DNA from: Acidobacteriota bacterium
GTDB taxonomy: Bacteria > Acidobacteriota > Terriglobia > Acidiferrales > UBA7541
Assembly (NCBI GenBank): GCA_003154775.1
Contig: PMES01000101.1
Location: 1 to 64,000 of the forward strand
DNA length: 64,000 bases
Reading direction: 5' to 3'
The stretch's first letter is position 1. Every line of letters starts with the position of its first letter. Positions 42,356-50,982 of this stretch are shown here, in pieces. Below the pieces are notes generated by a model. It was not told where the DNA came from and did no database searches. It saw only the letters and a list, made by a program, of their open reading frames with translations. Position numbers and translations under genes: made by a program.

Positions 42356-43348
42356 ATCGCAGTTCTTACGGCCAAGGAGATTTTTGAGTTGGTGCGCGTC
42401 GACCTCGTGAAGGTCGAGCAGGAGTTGTCCCGCCAGAGTGCCGCGGCGTTCCAGCCGGTTTCGGAAATCACCAGTTATTTGTTGGGCGGCGGCGGAAAGC
42501 GCGTGCGCCCCGCGCTGCTCCTGCTTTGTCACGGCTACGCCAGCGGAAACCGCGCCGCGACGCGCAGCGCCATCCGCCTGGCCGCCGTCGTCGAACTCCT
42601 CCACAGCGCCACGCTCATCCATGACGACGTGATTGACAGCGCCGATACGCGCCGTGGCCGTCCCTCCGCGAATTCCCGCTGGGGCAATCATCGCAGCGTC
42701 CTGGCGGGCGATTGGCTTTACATGCAGTCCTTCCAGATCGCCCTCGAAGAACGCAATTTCCATGTGCTCGATATCCTGATTGATCTCACCCAGAAAATGG
42801 TCGAAGGCGAACTCCTGCAGCTTGCCAAGATCGGCCGCATGGATGTCACCGAGGAAGATGCGCTGAAGCTGGCCACCTACAAAACCGCGTGCCTTTTCAG
42901 CGGCTGCGCGCGCCTCGGCGGCGTGTTGGGCGGCCTCGGCAACAAGCACGAAGAAGCCCTCGCGGAATACGGGCGCAATGCCGGCTTGGCCTTCCAACTC
43001 GTGGACGACCTTCTGGACTTTACCGCTTCCAGCGAGCAACTCGGCAAGCCCGTCCTCAGCGATCTGAAAGAAGGCAAGGTCACGCTGCCGCTGATCTACG
43101 CCATGGAAAATGGCCACAGCGAGGCGCGCGAACTGGTCGCTCGTGTTCTCGAAGAAAAGGAATTTAATTCCGTGCAGCCGGAAAAACTTGTCGCCCTGGT
43201 GCGCGATTCCGGCGCTCTGGACCGTGCGCGCAATCTGGCCCTCAATTATGCGGGCCGCGCCAAAGCCTGCCTCAACGGTCATGGCGATTCCGAATATGCG
43301 CGCGCGCTGCTCACGTTGCCCGATTTCATCCTCGAACGCGAAAATTAA
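42356..43348 (+). CDS. Polyprenyl (trans-isoprenyl) diphosphate synthase, possible non-canonical start
   Basis: The frame carries GGGGKRVRPALLLLC, the first Asp-rich motif HDDVIDSAD (DDxxD at 90-94 of the chosen frame) and the second LVDDLLDFT, typical of heptaprenyl or octaprenyl synthases for quinone tails. No ATG, GTG or TTG occurs near the family-expected N-terminus (VLTAKEIFELVR). AGGAGG at 42344-42349 is six bases before ATC 42356, used here as the start. TTG 42389 or GTG 42392 would delete about 11 residues. At about 330 residues from ATC the length fits the family. Confidence 0.85.
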   Translation: MAVLTAKEIFELVRVDLVKVEQELSRQSAAAFQPVSEITSYLLGGGGKRVRPALLLLCHGYASGNRAATRSAIRLAAVVELLHSATLIHDDVIDSADTRRGRPSANSRWGNHRSVLAGDWLYMQSFQIALEERNFHVLDILIDLTQKMVEGELLQLAKIGRMDVTEEDALKLATYKTACLFSGCARLGGVLGGLGNKHEEALAEYGRNAGLAFQLVDDLLDFTASSEQLGKPVLSDLKEGKVTLPLIYAMENGHSEARELVARVLEEKEFNSVQPEKLVALVRDSGALDRARNLALNYAGRAKACLNGHGDSEYARALLTLPDFILEREN

Positions 43349-43713
43349 TTCTCTGTTTAGTTGTTTGTCGAGAAACGCTATTTCGCTGTAATCCGTGGGG
43401 CCAATGGTTGTCATCCCGAGCGCAGCGAGGGATCTGCTTTTTCCGCAAGCCTTTCCATTGTAGGGGTCCAGCATGCTGGACCCCATCTCGGCACGGTATA
43501 GACCGGAGCAAGGCGTGGACATTTTTGTCATCCCGACCGGAGGCCCGCGTCGTTTGCGGGCCGTAGTGGAGGGATCGTGGCAAGGTCGCTGCTTGCCACT
43601 GGCCCCGATCTTGGCAAGACGTAAACACTTTTGCCATGCCGATCCCGCAACCTGGGAGAGGATCTGTTTTTCGCAGTAGTCCGGGGGAAACCGCTTCTCC
43701 AAGGCGACCATTC
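43349..43713. other. Intergenic region with several repeats
   Basis: This 365-base region contains a GTCATCCCGAGCGCAGCGAGGGATC element (43412), hairpin B copy 3 (43463), and a second GTCATCCCGACCGGAGG...GTGGAGGGATC element (43527). It also carries GATCTTGGCAAGACGTAAACACTTTTGCC (43607), which matches a segment after hairpin B copy 1. No gene is supported. Confidence 0.5.
43463..43484. repeat. Intergenic hairpin B, copy 3 (GGGGTCCAGC/GCTGGACCCC)
   Basis: GGGGTCCAGCATGCTGGACCCC is a perfect palindrome followed by ATCTCGGCA. Its arm differs from copies 1 and 2 at paired positions. Confidence 0.75.
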
Positions 43714-44646
43714 ATGCTGCCCTTCAAGCTCATCTACCACGAACGCTACGATCTCAACCTGGGCGCACACGTCTTTCCGTCGCAAAAATATCGCCTGGTC
43801 GCCGATAAGCTGGTGAGCGACGGCATCGCTCTCCCCGATAATTTCCTTCGCCCGGAACCCGCCGCCGATGCGGACATCCTGCGCGTCCACACTCCCGACT
43901 GGGTGAACAAGCTCAAGACCGGCACGCTCACTCAAAACGATGTGATGATTCTCGAAGTGCCCTACTCGCCGGAACTCGTCAGCGCGTTCTGGCTGGCCGC
44001 GGGTGGCACGATCCTTGCCGCACAGGCCGCCTCCCTCGATGGTTTCGGCTGCAACATTGGCGGCGGCTTCCATCACGCCTACCCCGGTCATGGCGAAGGC
44101 TTCTGCGCGATCCACGATGTAGCCGTGGCCATCCGCAAGATGCAAGCCGACGGCACCATCCGCACCGCCATGGTCGTGGACACCGACGTGCATCACGGCA
44201 ATGGCACCGCCGCGATCTTCGCTCATGACCCTTCCGTGTTCACGCTCTCCATCCACCAGCGGGACCTCTACCCCGGGCACAAGCCGGCTTCCACCGTGGA
44301 TCTGAACATGGACGATGGCGTCGGTGATGACGAATATCTGGAAGCGCTCCTGCCCGCGGTTCGCGAGGGTCTGGAGAAGTTTCAGCCGGACATGCTCTTC
44401 TATATCGGAGGCGCGGACCCCTACAAGGAAGATCAACTCGGCGGCCTGCGCCTGACGATAAATGGTTTGCAAACTCGCGATCGCAGCGTGTTCGAGGAAG
44501 CGCGCTGGCAGGGGATTCCCGTAGTGACCACGCTCGCCGGAGGCTACGCCCGCCGCGTCGAAGACACCGTGCAGATCCATGTGAACACCATCCTCGCCGC
44601 CGCCATCGCCGCCGGGAAATATCCTCACAGCCGCAAGCTCTCCTGA
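43714..44646 (+). CDS. Histone-deacetylase-fold hydrolase (acetylpolyamine/acetoin-utilisation type)
   Basis: ATG 43714 gives 310 residues. Zinc-site motifs are GGGFHHAYPGHGEGFCAIHDVAVA (the HH pair and GFC..HD), VVDTDVHHGNGTAAIF (D and H zinc ligands) and a later YIGGADPYKEDQLGG. The enzyme probably removes acetyl groups from small amines or lysines in the cytoplasm; the substrate cannot be read from sequence. Start at 43636 would add an Arg/Pro-rich extension and is rejected. Confidence 0.87.
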   Translation: MLPFKLIYHERYDLNLGAHVFPSQKYRLVADKLVSDGIALPDNFLRPEPAADADILRVHTPDWVNKLKTGTLTQNDVMILEVPYSPELVSAFWLAAGGTILAAQAASLDGFGCNIGGGFHHAYPGHGEGFCAIHDVAVAIRKMQADGTIRTAMVVDTDVHHGNGTAAIFAHDPSVFTLSIHQRDLYPGHKPASTVDLNMDDGVGDDEYLEALLPAVREGLEKFQPDMLFYIGGADPYKEDQLGGLRLTINGLQTRDRSVFEEARWQGIPVVTTLAGGYARRVEDTVQIHVNTILAAAIAAGKYPHSRKLS

Positions 44647-44769
44647 CCAGCCTGCATCAAAACTAGGGGCTCGGAGCGGCGCCTGTCCCGACCCGGTCGG
44701 GAGCTCCGACATTAAGTCCTAGGCTCTGAACGGGTTTTCGCCCGCCGCAGGCGGGTCCGCCGATTTCTG

Positions 44770-45234
44770 GCGGAAGCCACGATTGGCTATTTCCCGCAGG
44801 ATTTCAGCTACACCATTGACAAAAGCAAGGGCATGACGGCGATGGAGTGGCTCTGGCAATTCAACCCGCAAGCGCCGCAGGAAGAGATCCGGGGACCGCT
44901 GGGACAAATGCTCTTCAGCGGAGAGGATGCGCTGAAGCCCACCTCCGCACTGTCCGGGGGCGAGCGCGCGCGGCTGATTTTCTGCCGCCTGATGATTCAA
45001 AAACCGAATTTCCTGGTCCTGGACGAGCCCACAAACAACCTGGACCTGGAAGCGATCAATGCCCTGAATATCGCGCTACAGAAATACGACGGTACATTGC
45101 TGTTGGTGACGCACGACGAAGACGTGCTGGATGAAGTGGCCACGCGAATCTGGCATTTCCACGATGGAAAGATCGAGGACTTCAAGGGCACCTACGAGGA
45201 ATTTCAACTCACGGCGCAACGCAAGGCGGGGTAG
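44770..45234 (+). pseudogene. C-terminal fragment of an ABC-F ATPase
   Basis: The frame reads ATIGYFPQDFSYTIDKSKGM, LSGGERARLIFCRLM, FLVLDEPTNNLDLEAINAL and LLLVTHDEDVLDEVATRIW: the signature, Walker B and H-loop of the second nucleotide-binding domain of an ABC-F protein. The first domain and the second Walker A are missing. Upstream is intergenic repeat-like sequence (CCCGCCGCAGGCGGG). This is a 5'-truncated gene. Confidence 0.8.
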
Positions 45235-45390
45235 GATCCGCTATACGCCGTCTCACGGAGCGCGGTGATCGCGACTCCCTCGCTGACCACCTCTTCCCAA
45301 AATCCACAGAAAAAATTGCTGGGTGGGGGAATCGGAGGCCGAAAAAGGGTACCATTTGGCCCAGGAACGCGGGTGCCCGCCGGAGCCGAT

Positions 45391-46044
45391 ATGTCCACCA
45401 AAGAACCAAATTCACAGCCGGGAAAAACAACCCTAAGTCTCTTTTCGGGGATTCTGGGTGGCGCCCTGATCACCCTCACGCTGGTGGGGATCGCGGTGTG
45501 GTTCACCACAGGGATTGGACTTCTGCGCCTGATGGGCGTGGTGAAAGACGGCCGCGTTTTGATTAACGTGGACCAGCCCACGGTGGTCCGCCAGATCCAG
45601 AAATTGCAGCGACTGGAAACTGTCAGCTACACGATGGACAAAATTATTTCCGGGGAGCACGACAATCCTTATCTGCCCAAATTTCTGGCCAGCGACCGCT
45701 TGCTGTTGGTGGTACATGGCGAAGTCATTGCTGGTGTGGACCTGGGCAAGTTGCAGGCCAGCGATGTGGCCCTGAGCAACCGGAACATTTCCGTGCATCT
45801 GCCGAAGGCGGAGATTCTGGTGACGCGCCTCGATAACGAGAAGACGCGTGTCTACTCGCGCGATACGGGGTTGTTTTCGTCGCCCGATCCCAACCTCGAA
45901 ACACAAGTGCGCCAGGAAGCCGAACGCCAGTTGCAGCAGGCCGCTCTGCAGGACGGCATTCTGAAGTCAGCGGACGAGAACGCCCGCAACTCCGTGCAGA
46001 GCATTCTCAAGGGCTTGGGTTTCGACCAGATTGCATTTCGCTAA
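45391..46044 (+). CDS. DUF4230 membrane-anchored protein
   Basis: From ATG 45391 the 217-residue protein has a transmembrane helix (LFSGILGGALITLTLVGIAVWF) and then the DUF4230 pattern: VVRQIQKLQRLETVSYTMDKIISGEH, LLLVVHGEVIAGVDLGKLQASDV, ISVHLPKAEILVTRLDNEKTRVYSRDTGLF, and a helical C-terminus. These are single-pass envelope proteins of unknown function. The track start at 45265 adds an implausible leader. Confidence 0.82.
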   Translation: MSTKEPNSQPGKTTLSLFSGILGGALITLTLVGIAVWFTTGIGLLRLMGVVKDGRVLINVDQPTVVRQIQKLQRLETVSYTMDKIISGEHDNPYLPKFLASDRLLLVVHGEVIAGVDLGKLQASDVALSNRNISVHLPKAEILVTRLDNEKTRVYSRDTGLFSSPDPNLETQVRQEAERQLQQAALQDGILKSADENARNSVQSILKGLGFDQIAFR

Positions 46045-46056
46045 CAATTCACAATT

Positions 46057-46135
46057 TGTCATTCCGCCTGCCCTGAGCGAAGTCGAAGGGACCGGAGGGA
46101 CGGCGCATTTGGCCGTCCCGTAGCGGAGGAATCAC
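46057..46135. repeat. Intergenic repeat with GGGACGG/CCGTCCC hairpin
   Basis: GTCATTCCGCCTGCCCTGAGCGAAGTCGAAGGGACCGGAGGGACGGCGCATTTGGCCGTCCCGTAGCGGAGGAATC contains a seven-base-pair hairpin and the GTCATTCC...GAGGAATC ends seen in other copies. Confidence 0.55.
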
Positions 46136-46209
46136 TCTGCAACTTCGGATTTCAGGATTAGGAAGCATCTGCGGATTGTCAGATCATTGCGCGGAGCGAG
46201 TGACGGGAA

Positions 46210-46240
46210 ACAAAAAGGCGAGGGACGCCAAGCGCCCCTC
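46210..46240 (-). terminator. Rho-independent terminator after the DUF4136 gene
   Basis: On the minus strand GAGGGGCGC-TTG-GCGTCCCTC is followed by GCCTTTTTG, a stem with a T-run, starting about 30 bases after the stop codon of the DUF4136 gene. Confidence 0.65.
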
Positions 46241-46267
46241 ACCCAATGATCCTGTGCCGGGATACTC

Positions 46268-46939
46268 TTACCTGGGTTTCAGGTCCTTCAACAGGTGATC
46301 GACGGCATGTTCGGCCTGGTGCGGCGAAATCGTGCGCTTGTTCAGTTCCTTGTGGCTGATGGCGCGGTACGCCAGCTTCTTCGGGTTGCGCAACCCCAGA
46401 TCGAACACAAAGGTGCCTTCATGGAAGCGGATGTTTTCGTATCCGAATCCCGGAGGTCCCCACCCCCATCCTGCATAGCAGCCAAATGGGCCGCAAGCCA
46501 TTCCCGGATAGCCGGGATAGCCGGCCGCCACCGTTGCGGTCTGCGTCTTCACAGCCACATGATAGTCCACCAGGAAATCGGCGGTCGCCGGATCGCTCGC
46601 TTGCACCAGTCCCCGCGCCTTCAGACCCCGCTCAATCGCGTTCTGTAATTGCTTGCGGTTTGCTTCCGTGTTCCAGTCGCGATTGCTCTCCAGGTGTTGC
46701 TGTTGTTCAGGCGGCGGCGCAATCACATCGCGCGAAACCACCGGCCTTCCATCGGGACTCCGCGTAGCAGCGGCTGCGGGCGGCGTCATGGGACGCCAGG
46801 CCCAGGTCATCCCTTTGGTGACCTTGACATCCGGATCGTGCAGCACCTCTACGTCGTCGTTGCACCCGGCAAGAACCATGCCCCCTATCAGCACGGCGGT
46901 CATAAGAACTGCAGTTTGTACTTTCTTCCCCAATTCCAC
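46268..46939 (-). CDS. DUF4136 lipoprotein
   Basis: GTG 46939, with GGAGG seven bases upstream, gives 223 residues with a lipoprotein signal (TAVLMTAVLIGGMVLAGC). The mature part has the DUF4136 pattern: KVTKGMTWAWRP, LQNAIERGLKARGLVQASDPATADFLVDYHVAV, a Gly/Tyr/Pro-rich loop (GYPGYPGMACGPFGCYAGWGWG), then GTFVFDLGLRNPKKLAYRA. It should be attached to a cell-envelope membrane. Function unknown. Confidence 0.82.
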   Translation of the reverse strand: MELGKKVQTAVLMTAVLIGGMVLAGCNDDVEVLHDPDVKVTKGMTWAWRPMTPPAAAATRSPDGRPVVSRDVIAPPPEQQQHLESNRDWNTEANRKQLQNAIERGLKARGLVQASDPATADFLVDYHVAVKTQTATVAAGYPGYPGMACGPFGCYAGWGWGPPGFGYENIRFHEGTFVFDLGLRNPKKLAYRAISHKELNKRTISPHQAEHAVDHLLKDLKPR

Positions 46940-47007
46940 TGGATGTACCTCCACATGATATGAAACACCGAACCCGGCAAAAAGTTGGCTGGCCTCCCTA
47001 AATGCTT

Positions 47008-47352
47008 TCAGTTGCTTCGGGGAGGGCCCCAATCGGCAGGGGGGAAAACAATCGGCCAAAACTTGGGGGCGGGGCGGGCAAATTCAAACGCCACGTTATA
47101 GAACTCCAGCCCGGCATCGTCGACACGCACCACCCGGCAACTCTCTTCCATACCAGTTTTGGGATTGTTCAGCAAGAAGGCCTGACCCAAATGGAGTTCC
47201 GACTGCATTTTCAGCAGGCCGCCATGGGCATTCACAACCTGGGTTTTCGCCTCTTCCCGCAACTGCCGGCGCTCCACGTCCTCGGCCAAGACGACCACGG
47301 TCATGTTGAGCATGACCCGTTCGCTCCTCCTTCGATTCTCTGGGACTGGCAT
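47008..47352 (-). CDS. PilZ-domain protein
   Basis: The 114-residue protein starts ENRRRSERVMLNMTVVV, with the Arg-rich c-di-GMP-binding loop (RRxxR-like), and continues TQVVNAHGGLLKMQSELHLGQAFLLNN and VAFEFARPAPKFWPIVFPPADW, a C-terminus I associate with acidobacterial PilZ proteins. The second part of the binding motif (DxSxxG) reads NAHGG. c-di-GMP binding is possible but not certain. Confidence 0.7.
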   Translation of the reverse strand: MPVPENRRRSERVMLNMTVVVLAEDVERRQLREEAKTQVVNAHGGLLKMQSELHLGQAFLLNNPKTGMEESCRVVRVDDAGLEFYNVAFEFARPAPKFWPIVFPPADWGPPRSN

Positions 47353-47475
47353 AGTAAGGAAACCCTTAGGGTGGCATTCTACAGGAAATGGCGGGGGTAT
47401 TGGACTGTCCCTGAAGCCAGGGCAGAACTGAGGGCTTAGGTGTCCAATTTCCGGTAGTGTCTCAGGTTGGCGAAA

Positions 47476-48072
47476 TCAGGCTTCGGTGAGTTGACCCTTC
47501 AGCAGCTCTTCGAGGTACTTGGCCATTACGGAAACATCGAGTTTGCCTTCATCCCAAGCACAGTCGGCCGCTGTTAGCGCGGCATAGTAGGGCGCTCGGT
47601 TTTCCCGTATGCGTTCCGGTACTATTTTCCTCCCCGGAAGCAACCTGCCATGTTTCAAGCAGATCAAGTAGTAGCAGGCCGCCCTGGCTGTTCTTCCATT
47701 GCCTTCAACAAACGGATGAATCCAATTCAGCCTCCACAGGGCATAGCCTGCAAGCAATGTCGGGTGGTCAACGATTGTCCAGTTTTCATGGATAAGTGAA
47801 AAGAACCGGTCCATCAAATTGGGTACGTTGTTGAAGTGCGGAGGAATATGTTTCCCGACTAAAATTGGGTCTTCGCGGTATCTTCCCCCAAACTGAGCAA
47901 TATTGGCGACCGCAGCATAATTCACGGCCCATAGTGTGTATTTGTCGAAGGCTTCAATTCCTTTTTCCAGCCCGATCTCAATGCAGTTCGACAATAAGTC
48001 GTACTGCCGCAAGAGATTCTGCTCTTGAATTCTCGTATAGAGTTCTGGATTGTCTTTTTCGCGCACTGACAT
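47476..48072 (-). CDS. Fic-family AMP transferase-type protein
   Basis: The 198-residue protein has the Fic motif IHPFVEGNGRTARA and the preceding helices (PTLLAGYALWRLNW). No inhibitory SxxxE(G/N) helix is evident in the protein itself. Fic enzymes transfer AMP or other nucleotides to target proteins. A small gene lies 43 bases upstream and may encode a regulator. The local sequence is less GC-rich than the surrounding chromosome. Confidence 0.85.
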   Translation of the reverse strand: MSVREKDNPELYTRIQEQNLLRQYDLLSNCIEIGLEKGIEAFDKYTLWAVNYAAVANIAQFGGRYREDPILVGKHIPPHFNNVPNLMDRFFSLIHENWTIVDHPTLLAGYALWRLNWIHPFVEGNGRTARAACYYLICLKHGRLLPGRKIVPERIRENRAPYYAALTAADCAWDEGKLDVSVMAKYLEELLKGQLTEA

Positions 48073-48115
48073 GTTTGGGGACCGTACCCCGCGTCATGCG
48101 GGCCACACTCATTGC

Positions 48116-48319
48116 TTATCGCCGTAAGCGTATGTGCTCAGATGCCAGTCGCACGCTGTCCTTGGTGATGCTCGTGGCGTTAGCGGGGGCATTACCAAAG
48201 GCGAAACTGATCCTCTGTTCGTGCAAGTCTTCTTCTGTCACGGGGCTAGATCCTTCTAGCATTCTCTTCAAATCGGGGTCAGCTTCGATATCACCGAAAA
48301 ATTGTTTTCTGTCTGCCAT
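48116..48319 (-). CDS. Small protein upstream of fic, possible antitoxin or accessory factor
   Basis: The 67-residue acidic protein (DIEADPDLKRMLEGSSPVTEEDLHEQRISFAFGNAPANAT) contains RISFAFGNAP, which I recall in short proteins beside fic genes. It is directly upstream of fic on the same strand. A canonical FicA-type (S/T)xxxE(G/N) inhibitory motif is not present, so inhibitor function is uncertain. Confidence 0.55.
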   Translation of the reverse strand: MADRKQFFGDIEADPDLKRMLEGSSPVTEEDLHEQRISFAFGNAPANATSITKDSVRLASEHIRLRR

Positions 48320-48625
48320 GGCTCATTACCCCCTTCTCTTTTTGTTCGACTCGATCATACCTCTTGTCCACCAGATGTCAATATCTTACCCCCTACGATC
48401 TTTGGATTACCCAGGTTCAACGACGGGATGCTCGGTTCAATGTTCTCCTTTCGCCTTATCGCTGGGACGCCTACTTTTGGCCACAGAACGAGTGCGCCAA
48501 AAGTTACCGCGTCTTTCTACGCTGCTCGATTTGAAACTGAGACATTACCCAATTTCCTTGAGCATGCACCGGGTTAATGTCTTTGGTATGATAGTATTTT
48601 GAGAATTCAGCGGCATAGGAAGAAA

Positions 48626-49591
48626 ATGGAAACACAATCTGAGGCCAAGGTCCTGCTGCGTGTCCGTCCTCGCGGATTCTGCGCGGGCGTAGTGCGAGCG
48701 GTGGATATCGTGGAACTGGCGCTGGAAGCCTATGGCGCCCCCGTGTACGTGCACCATGAAATCGTCCATAACACCTACGTGGTGGAGCAGTTAAGGCGGC
48801 GCGGCGCAATCTTTGTCGAGGCCATCAGCGAAGTGCCCCATGGGGCCGTGCTGGTTTTCAGCGCGCACGGCGTGCCACCGACGGTGCGCGATGAAGCCAA
48901 GAGCCGCAGCCTGCGCGTGATTGATGCCACATGTCCACTCGTGACCAAGGTGCATCTGGAAGCGCTGAAGTTTGCCCGGGAAAAGCGTACCATCATCTTG
49001 ATTGGTCACCGGGATCACCAGGAAATTGTGGGCACCTCCGGGGAAGCCCCGGATCGCACGCTGGTTGTGGACTCGGTGGCGGAAGTGGATGCGCTTAAAG
49101 TGGCTGATCCCGATAAGTTGGCGTTCCTCACGCAGACGACGCTCAGCCTCTACGACACCCAGGAAATTGTGGCCCGGCTTCGCCAGCGCTTCCCGAACAT
49201 TGCGGGACCCGCAAGCGACGACATCTGCTACGCCACGCAGAACCGCCAGGAAGCGGTCGAGCAAGTGGCCAAGGACGTGGACCTGATCCTCGTGGTGGGT
49301 TCGCAGAACAGCTCGAATTCCAATCGTTTGGTGGAACTCGCGCAGCGCTTAGACATAAAGGCGCAGCTCATTGATGCGGCCGCGGACATCGATCCCAAGT
49401 GGCTCGAAGGCATTCGCCGGGTGGGCTTGACGGCCGGAGCTTCCGCGCCCGAGGTATTGGTCGAGCAAGTGAGCGAGCGGTTGGCGCAGTTCGGATTCAC
49501 CGACCAGCGCGACCTGGACCTGATTCGCGAAGACGTGCGCTTCACGCTGCCCGCGGAACTCGCCACCATCGCGCCCGCGCCGCGCCGTTAG
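48626..49591 (+). CDS. ispH: 4-hydroxy-3-methylbut-2-enyl diphosphate reductase
   Basis: From ATG 48626 (GGAAG upstream) the 321-residue enzyme has the three cluster-binding cysteines: PRGFCAGVVRAVDIVE (C19), IDATCPLVTKVH and DDICYATQNRQEAV. It also has the substrate segment VFSAHGVPP and VVGSQNSSNSNRLVELA. IspH makes IPP and DMAPP in the last step of the MEP pathway, supplying the polyprenyl synthase encoded 5 kb upstream. TTG 48599 is a less likely start. Confidence 0.95.
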   Translation: METQSEAKVLLRVRPRGFCAGVVRAVDIVELALEAYGAPVYVHHEIVHNTYVVEQLRRRGAIFVEAISEVPHGAVLVFSAHGVPPTVRDEAKSRSLRVIDATCPLVTKVHLEALKFAREKRTIILIGHRDHQEIVGTSGEAPDRTLVVDSVAEVDALKVADPDKLAFLTQTTLSLYDTQEIVARLRQRFPNIAGPASDDICYATQNRQEAVEQVAKDVDLILVVGSQNSSNSNRLVELAQRLDIKAQLIDAAADIDPKWLEGIRRVGLTAGASAPEVLVEQVSERLAQFGFTDQRDLDLIREDVRFTLPAELATIAPAPRR

Positions 49592-49596
49592 TTGGC

Positions 49597-49627
49597 GCGC
49601 GCTTTTTGCGCGCACGGCTTTTTGCAT
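49597..49627 (+). terminator. Terminator-like hairpin after ispH
   Basis: GCGCGC-TTTTT-GCGCGC (49597-49613) is followed by ACGGCTTTTTG. The stem is GC-rich and a T-run follows after four bases, directly behind the ispH stop codon. Confidence 0.55.
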
Positions 49628-49713
49628 TGCCGGGCAGGGGCAGTTGCCGGGATGCTTTTCCGGCGCCCGGGGTACCCACAGGAGCAAGAAGAAAAAAAGT
49701 AAAGGAGCGTACC

Positions 49714-50685
49714 TTGGCGGTCAAAATCGTCCGTCAACCCAGCAAGATTGCCTTGATTAGCGCGCCCTCCAGCGCAGCCGGCTTCGCTCCCGGCTCCGAA
49801 AAAGCGCCTGCCGCACTTCGCGCCGCCGGCCTCATCGAAAAACTCCAATCCATCGGCTATGAAGTCACCGACTTCGGCGATTGCGCGCCGCGTCTCTTCG
49901 CCGATGACGACGATCACAAGCGTGCCCGCAATATCCCTGAAATCGTCGCCGCTCTCAACGACCTCAAGCCTCGCGCCGAGCTGGCCGCCAAGTCCGGCGG
50001 CTTGATTCTTGTCCTCGGAGGCGACTGTGTCCAGATCGTCGCACTCCTCGCCGGCGCGCGCCGCTACTATAAGCACCTCAGCCTCCTATGGTTCGACCGC
50101 GACGCTGATCTCAACACGCCCGCCTCCACGCCCTCTGGCCGTCTCGACGGCATGGCCCTGGCCGGAATCATTGGCAAAGGCTCGCCGGATCTGGTTCGTT
50201 TTTGGGGCGAACCGCCGCTGGTGCGCGAGCCGGACACGCTGATTTTCGGATTGGTGCGCCTGGATCCCGCGGAACAGGAATTTCTGGCGCGCTCGCCCAT
50301 GCGCCATGTGTTCGCGGCTGACATTCAGGCGAAAGGCCTCCCGAAGGCGGCACACGATGCGCTCGGCCAGTTGCACGCCGATACGCGTGAGTTCATGCTG
50401 CACCTCGATTTGGATGTCATCTCCCAGGAAGAGTTTCCCGCGACCAACGTGCCAGGCGGCGGCGGAATGACTCTCGGCGAAGTGCAAGCTTCGCTGGAGG
50501 AATTTGCCAAACACAAGAACCTGCTCGGCCTGGATGTAGCGCAGTACAACCCCGACCGCGACCCGGATGGCGCCGGAGCGCGAAAGATCGTGGACTTGCT
50601 TGCCAGCGTGCTCTCCGCGCGGCTGGCCGCGTTGACGCCGGTTGCGCCTCTGGCAGCGGAAGAAACGCCTTCAGCGACGGCTTGA
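49714..50685 (+). CDS. Arginase/agmatinase-fold protein with altered metal ligands
   Basis: TTG 49714 with GGAG six bases upstream gives 323 residues. The ureohydrolase order is kept: LGGDCVQ (102-107; normally GGDHS), LLWFDRDADLNTP (normally DAHxD, so the His is Asp130), and MLHLDLDVISQEEFPATNVPGGGGMTLGE (the DxD site). Two His positions are therefore Cys105 and Asp130. GGDC variants exist in a branch of the family, but combined with DRDAD the manganese site is unusual. The function could be hydrolysis of a different substrate or a non-catalytic role. Confidence 0.75.
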   Translation: MAVKIVRQPSKIALISAPSSAAGFAPGSEKAPAALRAAGLIEKLQSIGYEVTDFGDCAPRLFADDDDHKRARNIPEIVAALNDLKPRAELAAKSGGLILVLGGDCVQIVALLAGARRYYKHLSLLWFDRDADLNTPASTPSGRLDGMALAGIIGKGSPDLVRFWGEPPLVREPDTLIFGLVRLDPAEQEFLARSPMRHVFAADIQAKGLPKAAHDALGQLHADTREFMLHLDLDVISQEEFPATNVPGGGGMTLGEVQASLEEFAKHKNLLGLDVAQYNPDRDPDGAGARKIVDLLASVLSARLAALTPVAPLAAEETPSATA

Positions 50686-50982
50686 GTGCCAGAAAAGTCA
50701 GAATGTAGAGTGAAGAGGGCGTTGCGCTCTGCTCACGAGGAGTTGTGGGCGCGAGTCTCGTCGGCAAACGGCGCTCAAATGAAGCGTAATCGATAGGAAA
50801 CCGCACCCCCTGTCGCATCGCGTTTCGTGCCACAATAATGAAAATCAACGCCCAGCCCCGGGCGTCTGCCTTGCTTTCCCAGCCCAGATGTAGTCGCCAA
50901 ATGATTTGATTGCCTGCGGGACGCCGTGGGAAGAGAATCAAGGGTTCCCCAGGTCAAGGGATTTCCCGGTCGGAGGTGTGTG

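Noticed and set aside
42158-43711. 517-aa minus-strand ORF
   Set aside because: It is antisense to tatD and the polyprenyl synthase, has no recognisable domain, and such long shadow frames are expected in GC-rich DNA.
43528-44712. 394-aa minus-strand ORF
   Set aside because: Antisense shadow of the deacetylase-fold gene.
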